Shown: positions 25,880-35,730, counted from the stretch's first letter. The stretch: 64,000 nt of DNA from Streptomyces sp. NBC_01275 (GCF_026340655.1 NZ_JAPEOZ010000001.1:1674001-1738000); one strand, 5' to 3'. Notes: a model not told the origin generated them from the letters alone. Numbers and translations are program-made.

Positions 25880-25903
25880 AATTTCTGTCAAGCGACAGAA
25901 ATA
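25880..25903. promoter_or_regulatory. Probable TetR operator of the carboxylase operon
   Basis: Perfect inverted repeat TTTCTGTC-N4-GACAGAAA, preceded by CCCTAA exactly as at 16720-16743. It lies in the divergent gap, 54 bp before the first DUF1989 start, and could block both promoters. Confidence 0.75.
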
Positions 25904-25957
25904 CGAACGCCGCAGACACGAACGACAGCGACAACCCCCAGCTGAGGAGGTCCCGCG

Positions 25958-26782
25958 ATGGCGACAGCGACCACGTACGGAGCACGTGCCCACGCCCGGG
26001 CCCAGGAGGGCGCCCGGGCCGAGGCCATGCCGGTCGTCCCGGCCCGGGACTGGCAGAACCCGCCCTGCGAGGCCGGCCACCTGGTGTGGGCGGAGACGGT
26101 GGCGGGCGGCAACTACACCCACCGGGTCCTCGCGCGCGGCACCGAGCTGCGCCTGACCGACCTGCGCGGCGACGCCTGCGCCCACCTGCTGCTGTACGCC
26201 GACGGCCGCCCCTGGGAGCGGCTCAACGTCGCCGACACGGTCAAGGTCCAGTGGAACGCCTACCTGGGCGAGGGCGTCCTGCTCCTCTCCGACCAGGGCC
26301 GCGTCCTCGCCTCGCTCGTCGCCGACGCCTCCGGACGGCACGACGCGCTGTGCGGCACCTCCACCCTCGTACGCAACACCGCGCGCTACGGCGACGGAAC
26401 CCCGCAGTCCGCCTCCCCCGCCGGCCGTGAGCTGTTCAAGCTGGCCGCCGCCAAGAACGGTCTGGAGCCGCGCGACCTGCCGCCCTCCCTGTCGTTCTTC
26501 CAGGGCGTGGAGGTCCGCGAGGACGGCACGCTCGACTTCACCGGCTCGGCAGGACCGGGCGGAAGCGTCACCCTGCGCGCCGAGCAGGACGTGACCGTGC
26601 TGATCGCCAACGTGCCGCACCCCTCCGACCCTCGCCCCGACTACGTCAGCACCCCGCTGGAGGTCCTCGCCTGGCGCGCGGCGCCGACGTCACCGGGCGA
26701 CCCGCTGTGGGAGGCCACTCCCGAGGGCCGCCGCGCCTTCCTCAACACCGCCGAATTCCTCACCGCGAGGGGGCTCGCATGA
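25958..26782 (+). CDS. DUF1989 protein, urea amidolyase-associated type (UAAP1; carboxyguanidine deiminase subunit-like)
   Basis: A 274-residue DUF1989 protein. The conserved core begins at AGNYTHRVLARGTELRLTD-like sequence (about 50-68) and includes DAPG-type GDACAHLL, WNAYLGEGVLLLSD and GRHDALCG, probable metal/substrate loops. In guanidine-degrading clusters paired proteins of this family act as a heteromeric carboxyguanidine deiminase (CgdAB). ATG preceded by GAGGAGGTC. First gene of a four-gene operon; it overlaps the next gene by 4 bp. Confidence 0.88.
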   Translation: MATATTYGARAHARAQEGARAEAMPVVPARDWQNPPCEAGHLVWAETVAGGNYTHRVLARGTELRLTDLRGDACAHLLLYADGRPWERLNVADTVKVQWNAYLGEGVLLLSDQGRVLASLVADASGRHDALCGTSTLVRNTARYGDGTPQSASPAGRELFKLAAAKNGLEPRDLPPSLSFFQGVEVREDGTLDFTGSAGPGGSVTLRAEQDVTVLIANVPHPSDPRPDYVSTPLEVLAWRAAPTSPGDPLWEATPEGRRAFLNTAEFLTARGLA

Positions 26783-27384
26783 GCACGAAGACCGTGGTCC
26801 AGGCACGCGCCGCCTGGTCGTCCGTCGTGCGCACCGACGAGACGCTCACCATCACCGACCTGCACGGCAACCAGGCCGTCGACTTCCTCGTGTACGACGC
26901 CCACGACCCGTCCGTGCGCTACAGCGCGCCCGACACGATCCAGGCGCAGGGCGGCATCTTCCTCACCACGGGCAGCGTGCTGATGTCCAACGAGCACACC
27001 CCGCTGATGACGGTGACCGCCGACGCCGTGGGCCGCCACGACACCGTCGGGGGCGCCTGCTCCAAGGAGTCCAACACCCTGCGCTACGGCCACCACACCT
27101 ATGCGCAGCACGCGTGCGTGGACAACTTCCTCGCCGAGGGCGCGAAGCACGGCCTCGGCAAGCGCGACCTCGTCTCCAACATCAACTGGTACATGAACGT
27201 GCCCGTCGAGCGGGACGGCACCCTCGGCATCGTCGACGGCCTCTCCGCGCCGGGCCTCTCCCTCACCCTGCGCGCCGACCGCGACGTCCTCGTCCTCGTC
27301 TCCAACTGCCCCCAGATCAACAACCCCTGCAACGGCTTCGACCCGACGGCGGTCGAGATGACGATCACCGGGGAACCGGCATGA
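26779..27384 (+). CDS. DUF1989 protein, urea amidolyase-associated type (UAAP2; carboxyguanidine deiminase subunit-like)
   Basis: A 201-residue paralogue of the preceding protein with the same landmarks: GNQAVDFLVYDA, GGIFLTTGSVLMSN, and a Cys/His-bearing GRHDTVGGACSKESNTLRYG, then SNCPQINNPCNGFDPT near the C-terminus. Overlapping ATGA junctions on both sides put it in tight translational coupling with UAAP1 and the carboxylase. It probably forms a heteromer with UAAP1. Confidence 0.9.
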   Translation: MSTKTVVQARAAWSSVVRTDETLTITDLHGNQAVDFLVYDAHDPSVRYSAPDTIQAQGGIFLTTGSVLMSNEHTPLMTVTADAVGRHDTVGGACSKESNTLRYGHHTYAQHACVDNFLAEGAKHGLGKRDLVSNINWYMNVPVERDGTLGIVDGLSAPGLSLTLRADRDVLVLVSNCPQINNPCNGFDPTAVEMTITGEPA

Positions 27385-30300
27385 GCCTCTCCTCCGCCTC
27401 CGCCTCCGCCTTCGACAAGCTGCTGATCGCCAACCGGGGCGAGATAGCCGTACGGATCATCCGCACCGCCCGCGAACTGGGCCTGCGCACGGTCGCCGTG
27501 TACTCCGACCCCGACCGCTCGGCCCCCCACGTCCGGCTCGCCGACGAGGCGGTACGGCTCGGCCCGGCGCCCGCCAAGGAGTCCTACCTCGACGCCGACC
27601 TCGTCCTGAAGGCGGCCAAGGACACCGGCGCGGGCGCGATCCACCCGGGCTACGGCTTCCTCTCGGAGGACGCGTCCTTCGCCCGCCGCTGCGCCGACGC
27701 GGGGATCGTGTTCGTGGGCCCGACGCCCGAGCAGCTGGAGCTGTTCGGCGCCAAGCACACGGCCCGGGCTGCGGCCGAGGCGGCGGGCGTGGCCCTGGCC
27801 CCGGGGACCGGACTGCTGGCCTCCCTCGCCGAAGCACTGGAGAAAGCCCAGGTCATCGGCTACCCGGTCATGCTCAAGGCGACCGGCGGAGGCGGCGGCA
27901 TCGGCATGTCGGCCTGCCACTCCTCCGCCGAGCTCACCGACGCCTGGGAGCGCGTCCAGCGCGTCGCGGCCGCCTCCTTCTCCTCGGCCGGCGTCTTCCT
28001 GGAACGGCTCGTGGAGCACGCCCGCCATGTCGAGGTGCAGGTCTTCGGCGACGGCGAGGGCAGGGTCGTCACCTTCGGCGACCGCGACTGCTCGCTCCAG
28101 CGCCGCAACCAAAAGGTCCTCGAGGAGGCCCCCGCCCCCGGTCTCCCGGACCGCATACGCCGACAACTCGCCGTTTCCGCCCGTGACTTGTGCGCCTCCG
28201 TCGGCTACCGCTCCGCCGGCACCGTCGAGTTCGTCTACGACGCGGCCCGCGAACAGGCCTACTTCCTGGAGGTCAACACCCGCCTGCAGGTGGAGCATCC
28301 GGTCACCGAGGAGATCTACGGCGTCGACCTGGTCGCCTGGATGCTGCGCCTGGCCCGCGGCGAGCGGGACGTCGTACGCGACCCCGGCGCCCCGCGCGGC
28401 CACGCCGTCGAGGCACGCCTCTACGCGGAGGATCCCAGCCGCGAACACCGTCCCAGCGCGGGCCTGTTGACCCGGGTCGAGTTCCCCGGCGGGGTGCGCG
28501 TGGACGGCTGGGTGGAGACCGGCACCGAGGTGACGACGTCGTACGACCCGATGCTCGCCAAGGTGATCGCCTACGGCTCCGACCGCGCCCACGCCCTGGC
28601 CCGGCTCGACGACGCGCTCTCCCGCACCCGCGTCGACGGCATCGAGACGAACCTGGGGCTGGTGCGGGCGGCGCTGGCGGACTCGCGTTTCGTGACGGCG
28701 GCGCACTCCACGGCGACCCTGGCCACCGTCGTCGACCCGACCCCGCGCATCGAGGTGGTCTCCGGCGGCACGCTCACCACCGTGCAGGACTGGCCCGGCC
28801 GCACCGGCCACTGGCAGGTCGGGGTACCGCCGTCCGGCCCGATGGACGACCACTCCTTCCGCCTGGGCAACCGGGCGCTCGGCAACCCGGAGGGCGCCCC
28901 GGGCCTGGAGTGCACCCTCCAGGGCCCGACGCTGCGCTTCACCCACCCCACCACGGTGTGCGTGACGGGCGCCCCCGCGGCGATCGCCGTGGACGGCACG
29001 CCGGTGGCCCCGTGGACGCCGGTGACCGTGCCGGCCGGGGCGCTGCTGGAGGTCGGCGCGCCCGGCGAGCACGGGCTGCGGACGTACGTCCTGTTCGCGG
29101 GCGGCCTGGACGTCCCCGCCTTCCTGGGCAGCGCGAGCACCTTCACGCTGGGCCGGTTCGGCGGGCACGGCGGACGGGCCCTGCGCACGGGCGACGTCCT
29201 GCACGGCGGGACGGTCGCCGGAGGCGAGGCCGAGACCGAGGCCGTGCCGGTGGCCGACCGCCCGGACCTCGGCTCCGTCTGGCACATCGGCGCGGTCGAA
29301 GGCCCGCACGCGGCGCCGGAGTTCTTCACCGAGGACGACATCCGCGACTTCTACGCCGCCGACTGGAAGGTCCATTTCAACTCGGCGCGCACCGGCGTCC
29401 GTCTGATCGGGCCGAAGCCGCGCTGGGCGCGCACCGACGGCGGCGAGGCGGGCCTGCACCCGTCCAACATCCACGACACCCCGTACTCCGTCGGCGCCGT
29501 CGACTACACCGGCGACATGCCGGTGCTGCTCGGCCCGGACGGTCCCTCGCTCGGCGGGTTCGTGTGCCCGGCGACGGTCCTCAGCTCGGAGCGCTGGAAG
29601 CTGGGCCAGCTGCGCCCGGGCGACACGGTGCGCTTCCAGCCGGTGGACACGGCCGGCGCCCCGCGCCCCGACATCGTCGACGGGGGCGTACTGGCCCGGG
29701 ACGGCGACGTGACGTACCGGCGCAGCGGCGACGACAACCTGCTGGTCGAGTTCGGCCCCATGCAGCTCGACCTGGCGTTGCGCATGCGGGTGCACGCCCT
29801 GATGGAGGCGGTGGTCGCCGCCGGCCTGGACGGGGTCACCGACCTCACCCCCGGCATCCGCTCGCTCCAGATCCAGACCGACCCGGATCGTCTGCCCCAG
29901 CCCGAACTCCTCGCGGTGGTACGGGAGATGACGGCCGCCCTCCCGCCCACCGACGCCCTGGTCGTCCCCTCCCGCACCGTGCACCTCCCGCTCTCCTGGG
30001 ACGACCCGGCGACCCGCGAGGCGATCGCCCGCTACATGGCGGGGGTCCGCGACGACGCGCCCTGGTGCCCGTGGAACATCGAGTTCATCCGCCGGGTCAA
30101 CGGCCTGGAGTCGGTGGCGGACGTCTACGACACGGTCTTCGACGCGGAGTACCTGGTCCTGGGCCTCGGCGACGTCTACCTGGGCGCCCCGGTCGCCACT
30201 CCCCTCGACCCCCGCCACCGGCTGGTGACCACGAAGTACAACCCGGCCCGCACCTGGACGGCCGAGAACTCGGTCGGCATCGGCGGCGCGTACCTGTGCA

Positions 30301-30929
30301 TCTACGGCATGGAGGGCCCCGGCGGCTACCAGTTCGTGGGCCGCACCACCCAGGTGTGGTCGCCCTGGCAGCAGCGCGGCGCGTTCGAGCCGGGCTCGCC
30401 CTGGCTACTGCGCTTCTTCGACCGGATCCGCTGGTACCCGGTCGACGCCGACGAACTCCTCGACCTGCGGGCCGACATCACCTCGGGCCGCTTCGTGCCG
30501 CGCATCGAGGAGGGCGCCTTCTCGCTCGCCGAGTACGAGACCTTCCTGGCCGAACACGCCGACTCGATCGCGGAGTTCAGACAACGCCAGCAGACCGCGT
30601 TCGCGGCGGAGCGGGACGCGTGGGAGGCGGCGGGCGAGTTCACCCGGGCGGAGGCGGCGGCAGCGCCGCCCGCACCCCCGGCCGAGGTGACCGTGCCGAC
30701 CGGCGGCCGCTTGGTGGAGGCCGAATTCGCCGCGTCCGTATGGCAGTTGAACGTGGCTCCCGGGGACGAGGTGACGGCGGGACAGCCGCTGCTCGCCCTG
30801 GAGGCGATGAAGATGGAGTCCCGCGTGCACGCGCCGGTCGACGGCGTGGTCGCGCAGGTCCTGGCCCGGCCCGGCGACCAGGTCGAGGCGGGCACGGCAC
30901 TGCTCGTACTGGCCCCCGCGACGAGCTGA
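27381..30929 (+). CDS. Biotin-dependent urea/guanidine carboxylase
   Basis: A 1182-residue multidomain enzyme. Order: biotin carboxylase (about 8-455, KLLIANRGEIAVRI; ATP-grasp glycine loop KATGGGGGIGM), KipA/AHS2 (about 456-750, VVSGGTLTTVQDWPGRTG), KipI/AHS1 (about 774-1000, RRSGDDNLLVEFG), and a biotinyl domain with K1144 in EAMKMES. ATP and bicarbonate charge biotin, and the central domain carboxylates the substrate. Families annotated as urea carboxylase that sit with UAAP1/UAAP2 have been shown in other bacteria to prefer guanidine. That context is present here, so guanidine is the more likely substrate, but the key active-site residues need an alignment. It feeds allophanate to the next gene. 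Confidence 0.9.
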   Translation: MSLSSASASAFDKLLIANRGEIAVRIIRTARELGLRTVAVYSDPDRSAPHVRLADEAVRLGPAPAKESYLDADLVLKAAKDTGAGAIHPGYGFLSEDASFARRCADAGIVFVGPTPEQLELFGAKHTARAAAEAAGVALAPGTGLLASLAEALEKAQVIGYPVMLKATGGGGGIGMSACHSSAELTDAWERVQRVAAASFSSAGVFLERLVEHARHVEVQVFGDGEGRVVTFGDRDCSLQRRNQKVLEEAPAPGLPDRIRRQLAVSARDLCASVGYRSAGTVEFVYDAAREQAYFLEVNTRLQVEHPVTEEIYGVDLVAWMLRLARGERDVVRDPGAPRGHAVEARLYAEDPSREHRPSAGLLTRVEFPGGVRVDGWVETGTEVTTSYDPMLAKVIAYGSDRAHALARLDDALSRTRVDGIETNLGLVRAALADSRFVTAAHSTATLATVVDPTPRIEVVSGGTLTTVQDWPGRTGHWQVGVPPSGPMDDHSFRLGNRALGNPEGAPGLECTLQGPTLRFTHPTTVCVTGAPAAIAVDGTPVAPWTPVTVPAGALLEVGAPGEHGLRTYVLFAGGLDVPAFLGSASTFTLGRFGGHGGRALRTGDVLHGGTVAGGEAETEAVPVADRPDLGSVWHIGAVEGPHAAPEFFTEDDIRDFYAADWKVHFNSARTGVRLIGPKPRWARTDGGEAGLHPSNIHDTPYSVGAVDYTGDMPVLLGPDGPSLGGFVCPATVLSSERWKLGQLRPGDTVRFQPVDTAGAPRPDIVDGGVLARDGDVTYRRSGDDNLLVEFGPMQLDLALRMRVHALMEAVVAAGLDGVTDLTPGIRSLQIQTDPDRLPQPELLAVVREMTAALPPTDALVVPSRTVHLPLSWDDPATREAIARYMAGVRDDAPWCPWNIEFIRRVNGLESVADVYDTVFDAEYLVLGLGDVYLGAPVATPLDPRHRLVTTKYNPARTWTAENSVGIGGAYLCIYGMEGPGGYQFVGRTTQVWSPWQQRGAFEPGSPWLLRFFDRIRWYPVDADELLDLRADITSGRFVPRIEEGAFSLAEYETFLAEHADSIAEFRQRQQTAFAAERDAWEAAGEFTRAEAAAAPPAPPAEVTVPTGGRLVEAEFAASVWQLNVAPGDEVTAGQPLLALEAMKMESRVHAPVDGVVAQVLARPGDQVEAGTALLVLAPATS

Positions 30930-30951
30930 AACACCCCCGAGGAGCACGCAC

Positions 30952-32637
30952 ATGTCCCCCACCGAGTCCCGCACCGATTCCCGAACCGTCTCCCGCGTCC
31001 GCGCCGCCTACGCCCGCATCGAGGCCGTGGACCGCCCGGAGATCTGGATCGATCTGCGGCCACGACAGGACGTCGAGGCGGAGGCCCGCACCCTCGACGA
31101 GCGGCTGGCACGCGGCGAACGCCTCCCGCTCGCCGGCCGGCTGCTCGCCGTCAAGGGCAACATCGACGTGGCCGGCCTGCCCACCACCGCGGGCTGCCCG
31201 GCGTACGCCTACGAGCCCGCCGCCGACGCCCCGGCGGTCGCCCGGCTGCGCGCGGCCGGGGCGCTGGTCCTGGGCACCACGAACCTCGACCAGTTCGCGA
31301 CGGGCCTGGTCGGCACCCGCTCCCCGCACGGCGCGGTCCGCGGCGCCCACGACCCGGCGCGCATCAGCGGCGGCTCCAGCTCCGGCTCCGCCGTCGCGGT
31401 GGCGCTCGGCATCGTCGATCTCGCCCTCGGCACGGACACCGCGGGCTCGGGCCGGGTCCCGGCCGCCTTCAACGGCATCGTCGGCCTCAAGCCCACCCGC
31501 GGCCTGGTCCCCACCGAGGGCGTCGTCCCGGCCTGCGCCTCACTCGACTGCGTGACGGTGTTCGCCCGCACCCTCCCCGACGCCGAGCAGGCGCTGGCGT
31601 TCATGGCATCGCCGGCCGCCCGCACCCTCCCGCCCCTCCCCGCCCGCGCCCCCGGCCCCTGGCGCATCGCGGTCCCGCCCCTCTCGCAGCTCGGCGAACT
31701 GGACAAGGGCTGGGCGCAGGCCTACGAGGCGGCCGTGGCCCACGTCGCGGCAGCCGGGGCCGAGATCCGCACCCTCGACCTCACCCCCTTCACCGAGGCC
31801 GCGGCGATGCTCTACGAAGGCGCGTTCGTCGCCGAGCGCTACACGGCCGTGGGCGCCTTCGTCGACAAGCTGCTCGCGGAGGGCGGCGCGGGTCTGGACC
31901 CCACCGTCGCCGGCATCATCACCCGAGCCCGCGACATCCCCGCCCACCGTCTCTACTCCGACACCGAGCGCCTGGCGACCCTGCGCGCCCGAGCCCTGGC
32001 CGAACTGGCCGACGCGGACGCCCTGTTGCTGCCCACCGCCCCCGGTCACCCCACCCTCGCCGAGGTCGCCGCAGACCCCCTGGGCGCCAACGCCCGCCTG
32101 GGCCGCTTCACCAACTCCACGAACCTCTTCGACCTGGCCTCGGTGGCCGCCCCGGCCGGCGAGGTGAACGGCCTCCCCTTCGGCGTCATGCTGATCGGCC
32201 CGGCCTTCACCGACGAACGCCTGGCAGGAATCGCGGCCCTGCTCCCACCGCAGACCTACCTCGCCGTGGTCGGCGCCCACCTCACCGGCCAGCCCCTGAA
32301 CCCCCAACTCCTGTCCCTGGGGGCGGTAATGGACCGCACGACCACCACCTCCCCCTCCTACCGCCTCCACGCCCTGCACACGACGCTACCCAAGCCGGGC
32401 CTGGTGTACGTGGGCGAGAACAAGGGCGGCGCAAAGATCGAAACAGAAATCTGGCGCCTCCCGGCAGAGGGCTTGGGCCGCCTGCTGTCGTCCCTCCCCC
32501 ACCCGATGACCCTGGGCAGCGTAGAACTGTCGGACGGAAGCAGGGTCCCGGGCTTCCTGTGCGAACCGAGCGCGTTGGAAGACGCCGAGGACATCACGCG
32601 ACACGGCAGCTGGCGCTCATATCTGAAAGAACGCTAG
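30952..32637 (+). CDS. atzF: Allophanate hydrolase
   Basis: A 561-residue enzyme with an N-terminal amidase-signature domain: K68 in AVKGNIDV, cis-Ser S142 in SGGSSSGSAVAVA, and nucleophile S166 in GTDTAGSGRVPA. The C-terminal domain (about 445-561, beginning PSYRLHALHTTLPKPGLVYV) is typical of full-length AtzF-type enzymes and completes allophanate breakdown to 2 NH3 and 2 CO2. The ATG is 22 bp behind the carboxylase stop, with CGAGGAG upstream. It is the last gene of the operon, before a hairpin shared with the convergent helicase gene. Confidence 0.93.
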   Translation: MSPTESRTDSRTVSRVRAAYARIEAVDRPEIWIDLRPRQDVEAEARTLDERLARGERLPLAGRLLAVKGNIDVAGLPTTAGCPAYAYEPAADAPAVARLRAAGALVLGTTNLDQFATGLVGTRSPHGAVRGAHDPARISGGSSSGSAVAVALGIVDLALGTDTAGSGRVPAAFNGIVGLKPTRGLVPTEGVVPACASLDCVTVFARTLPDAEQALAFMASPAARTLPPLPARAPGPWRIAVPPLSQLGELDKGWAQAYEAAVAHVAAAGAEIRTLDLTPFTEAAAMLYEGAFVAERYTAVGAFVDKLLAEGGAGLDPTVAGIITRARDIPAHRLYSDTERLATLRARALAELADADALLLPTAPGHPTLAEVAADPLGANARLGRFTNSTNLFDLASVAAPAGEVNGLPFGVMLIGPAFTDERLAGIAALLPPQTYLAVVGAHLTGQPLNPQLLSLGAVMDRTTTTSPSYRLHALHTTLPKPGLVYVGENKGGAKIETEIWRLPAEGLGRLLSSLPHPMTLGSVELSDGSRVPGFLCEPSALEDAEDITRHGSWRSYLKER

Positions 32638-32656
32638 GGCAGGTCACCGCAGAGGC

Positions 32657-32684
32657 GCGGGGCTGCATCGAGATGCGGCTCCGC
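32657..32684. terminator. Bidirectional hairpin between atzF and helY
   Basis: A 13 bp stem with two G-T wobble pairs (gcggggctgcatc / gatgcggctccgc) in the 96 bp gap between the two convergent stop codons. Confidence 0.55.
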
Positions 32685-32733
32685 CGCGTGGTCGCGACCA
32701 GCCACGGACGACCCGCACCCGCCAGACGCCCTG

Positions 32734-35550
32734 TCACCCCACAGACGAATAGGCGACAACCCCCCGCAGCAACTGGTCAACAGCCTTACGCGCGTTCCGC
32801 GCCACCGTCGAGCCCTCCGCAGAAGAAGGCGCGGCAGCCGCAACCTGCCCCAGCACGTCGATCACCTGCTTGCACCACCGCACAAAGTCGCCGGCCGGCA
32901 TCTCCACCTCCCGCAGCACCTCGTCGAGCCCCTTCCCCGAGGCCCACATGTACGCGGCCCAGGCGAACCCGAGATCGGGCTCACGCTGCCCGACGCCCTC
33001 GGTCTGGCTGATCCGGAAGTCCTCCTCCAGCGCGTCCAGCCGCCCCCAGATCCGCACCATCTCGCCGAGCGCGGCCTTCGCCCCGCCCGCGGGCAGCTTC
33101 GGCGCCATCGCATCGTCGGCGGCCCGGGCCTCGTACACCAACGCGGAGACGCAGGCGGCGAGTTCGGCAGGGGCGAGCCCCTCCCAGATGCCGGCCCGCA
33201 CGCATTCGCTGGCCAGCAGGTCGAGTTCGCCGTAGAGCCGGGCGAGCCGCTTGCCGTGCTCGGTGACCTCGTCGCCCCGCAGATAGTCGAGCTCGGTCAG
33301 CAACGCCACGATCCGGTCAAACGTGCGAGCGATCGTGTTGGTACGCCCCTCGATCCGCCGTTCCAGCTGCGAGGTGTCGCGCAGCAGCCGGTAGTAGCGC
33401 TCGGCCCAGCGGGCGTGGTCCTCGCGGTCGGTGCAGCCGTGGCAGGGGTGCGCGCGGATCTCGGTGCGCAGCCGGGCGATCTCGCGGTCGTCGGCGGCCT
33501 GCGAGCGCTGCTTGCGGGCGCGCTCCGGCGGGATGTGCCCGGCCTTGGTGCGCAGCGCGGAGGCGAGGTCGCGGCGGGACTGCGGCGAGCGCGGGTTGAA
33601 CGTCTTCGGGATCCGCATCCGGTCCAGCGCCTCGACCGGGATCGGGAAGTCCATCGAGGCCAGCCGCTTGACCTGCCGCTCCGCGGTGAGGACTAGGGGG
33701 CGGGGCCCGTCGTGGTGGTCGAAGCCGCGGTGCCCGTTGGCCCGCCCGGCGGGCAGGCCGGGGTCGAGGACCAGCGCCAGTCCGGCGTACTTGCCGGTGG
33801 GCACATGGATGACGTCCCCCGGCTTCAGCTTCTCCAGCGCCACCGCCGCCTCGGCGCGCCGCTGGGAGACTCCCTGCTTGGCCAGCTCGGTCTCGCGGTC
33901 CTTGAGCTCGCGGCGCAGCCGCGCGTACTCCTCGAAGTCGCCGAGGTGGCAGGTCATGGACTCCTTGTAGCCGTCGAGTCCCTCCTCGTTGCGCTGCACC
34001 TGCCGGGAGATCCCGACGACCGACCGGTCGGCCTGGAACTGCGCGAACGACGTCTCGAGGAGCTCGCGCGAGCGGTGCCGCCCGAACTGCTCGACCAGAT
34101 TGACCGCCATGTTGTACGACGGCTTGAAGCTGGAGCGCAGCGGGTACGTGCGCGTGCCCGCCAGTCCCGCGAGGTGCTCGGGGCTCATGGCGCGCTGCCA
34201 CAGCACGACGGCGTGGCCCTCCACGTCGATGCCGCGGCGGCCGGCCCGCCCGGTCAGCTGGGTGTACTCGCCGGGGGTGATGTCGGCGTGCTGCTCGCCG
34301 TTCCACTTGACGAGCTTCTCCAGGACCACCGAGCGGGCGGGCATGTTGATGCCGAGGGCGAGGGTCTCGGTCGCGAAGACGGCCTTGACCAGGCCGCGCA
34401 CGAACAGTTCCTCGACGACCTCCTTGAAGGTCGGCAGCATGCCGGCGTGGTGGGCGGCGATGCCTCGCTCCAGGCCCTCCAGCCACTCGTAGTAGCCCAG
34501 GACGTGCAGGTCCTCGTGGGGGATGGCGGCGGTGCGCTCCTCGACGAGGGCGCGGACCTCCGCCCGTGCGTCCTCGTCGTTGAGCCGCAGGCCGGCGTGC
34601 AGGCACTGCTGGACGGCGGCCTCGCAGGCGGCGCGGCTGAAGATGAACGTGATCGCGGGCAGCAGGCCCTCGGCGTCGAGCCGCTCGATGACCTCCGGCC
34701 GCCCGGGCGTCCACACCCGTGAGCGCTGCCTTCGCTCGCGCTCGCGGTCGGCCTCGCGCAGGTTGGTGCGGCCGCGTCTGCGGTCCTGGTACGACGGCCG
34801 GCTGGCCTCCATGCGGGCCAGGCGGGCGAGGTCGGGGTTGACGGCCCTGCGGTGGCCCTCGCCCTCCTCGAACAGGTCGTACATCCGCCGGCCGGCGAGC
34901 ACGTGCTGGAACAGCGGCACGGGCCGGTGTTCGGAGACGATCACCTCGGTGTCGCCGCGGACGGTGTCGAGCCAGTCGCCGAACTCCTCGGCGTTGGACA
35001 CGGTCGCCGAGAGGGAGACGAGGGTGACCGACTCGGGGAGGTGGATGATCACCTCTTCCCACACCGCGCCCCGGAAGCGGTCGGAGAGGTAATGCACCTC
35101 GTCCATCACCACGTACCCGAGGCCGAGGAGGGTCTGCGAACCGGCGTACAGCATGTTCCGCAGGACCTCGGTGGTCATCACGACCACCGGGGCGTCGGAG
35201 TTGACGCTGTTGTCGCCGGTGAGCAGGCCGACCTTGTCGCTGCCGTAGCGTCGGCACAGGTCGGAGTACTTCTGGTTGGACAGCGCCTTGATGGGTGTCG
35301 TGTAGAAGCACTTCTTGCCCTGCTGGAGGGCGAGGTGGACGGCGAACTCGCCCACGATCGTCTTGCCCGAGCCGGTGGGGGCGGCCACCAGGACGCCCTT
35401 GCCCGCCTCGAGTGCCTGGCAGGCCTCGATCTGGAAGGGGTCGAGGCCGAAGTCGTACATCTCGCGGAAAGGCGCGAGCGCGGTGGCCTGCTCGACAGCA
35501 CGCTTACGGGCTGCCGCGTACCGCTCGGCCGGTGAGAGGTCCTCTGTCAT
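32734..35550 (-). CDS. helY: DEAD/DEAH box RNA helicase, HelY/Mtr4-like
   Basis: A 938-residue superfamily 2 helicase: Walker A AAPTGSGKT (near 55-63), DEVH box in VVMDEVHYLSD (near 147-157), SAT motif in VSLSATVSN, and the late motif QLTGRAGRRGID. The C-terminal DSHCT domain marks the Ski2/Mtr4 group. ATG 35550 is chosen because the extra upstream residues are uncharacteristic. It sits with tatC, tatA, pafC and pafB, the order known from mycobacterial helY. A role in RNA turnover is expected by homology. Confidence 0.9.
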   Translation of the reverse strand: MTEDLSPAERYAAARKRAVEQATALAPFREMYDFGLDPFQIEACQALEAGKGVLVAAPTGSGKTIVGEFAVHLALQQGKKCFYTTPIKALSNQKYSDLCRRYGSDKVGLLTGDNSVNSDAPVVVMTTEVLRNMLYAGSQTLLGLGYVVMDEVHYLSDRFRGAVWEEVIIHLPESVTLVSLSATVSNAEEFGDWLDTVRGDTEVIVSEHRPVPLFQHVLAGRRMYDLFEEGEGHRRAVNPDLARLARMEASRPSYQDRRRGRTNLREADRERERRQRSRVWTPGRPEVIERLDAEGLLPAITFIFSRAACEAAVQQCLHAGLRLNDEDARAEVRALVEERTAAIPHEDLHVLGYYEWLEGLERGIAAHHAGMLPTFKEVVEELFVRGLVKAVFATETLALGINMPARSVVLEKLVKWNGEQHADITPGEYTQLTGRAGRRGIDVEGHAVVLWQRAMSPEHLAGLAGTRTYPLRSSFKPSYNMAVNLVEQFGRHRSRELLETSFAQFQADRSVVGISRQVQRNEEGLDGYKESMTCHLGDFEEYARLRRELKDRETELAKQGVSQRRAEAAVALEKLKPGDVIHVPTGKYAGLALVLDPGLPAGRANGHRGFDHHDGPRPLVLTAERQVKRLASMDFPIPVEALDRMRIPKTFNPRSPQSRRDLASALRTKAGHIPPERARKQRSQAADDREIARLRTEIRAHPCHGCTDREDHARWAERYYRLLRDTSQLERRIEGRTNTIARTFDRIVALLTELDYLRGDEVTEHGKRLARLYGELDLLASECVRAGIWEGLAPAELAACVSALVYEARAADDAMAPKLPAGGAKAALGEMVRIWGRLDALEEDFRISQTEGVGQREPDLGFAWAAYMWASGKGLDEVLREVEMPAGDFVRWCKQVIDVLGQVAAAAPSSAEGSTVARNARKAVDQLLRGVVAYSSVG

Positions 35551-35730
35551 CGTGCTTTCCACCGTACCGGGCCGCACTGACAACAGGACGATCATTATCC
35601 GGATCTCGTCTTGCGAAACCTCGGCCCACCCAGCTCACGGGCGCACGCGGCGGCCGGCCCGCAAACGCGGAAGCGGCCGGCGGCGCCGTTCGGGCGCCCC
35701 GGCCGCGGCCTGCGGTGAGGTCTGATCAAC

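Noticed and set aside
27099..30218. Minus-strand open frame of over 1000 codons opposite the carboxylase
   Set aside because: The plus-strand frame carries complete biotin carboxylase, KipA/KipI and biotinyl motifs; the reverse frame has none.
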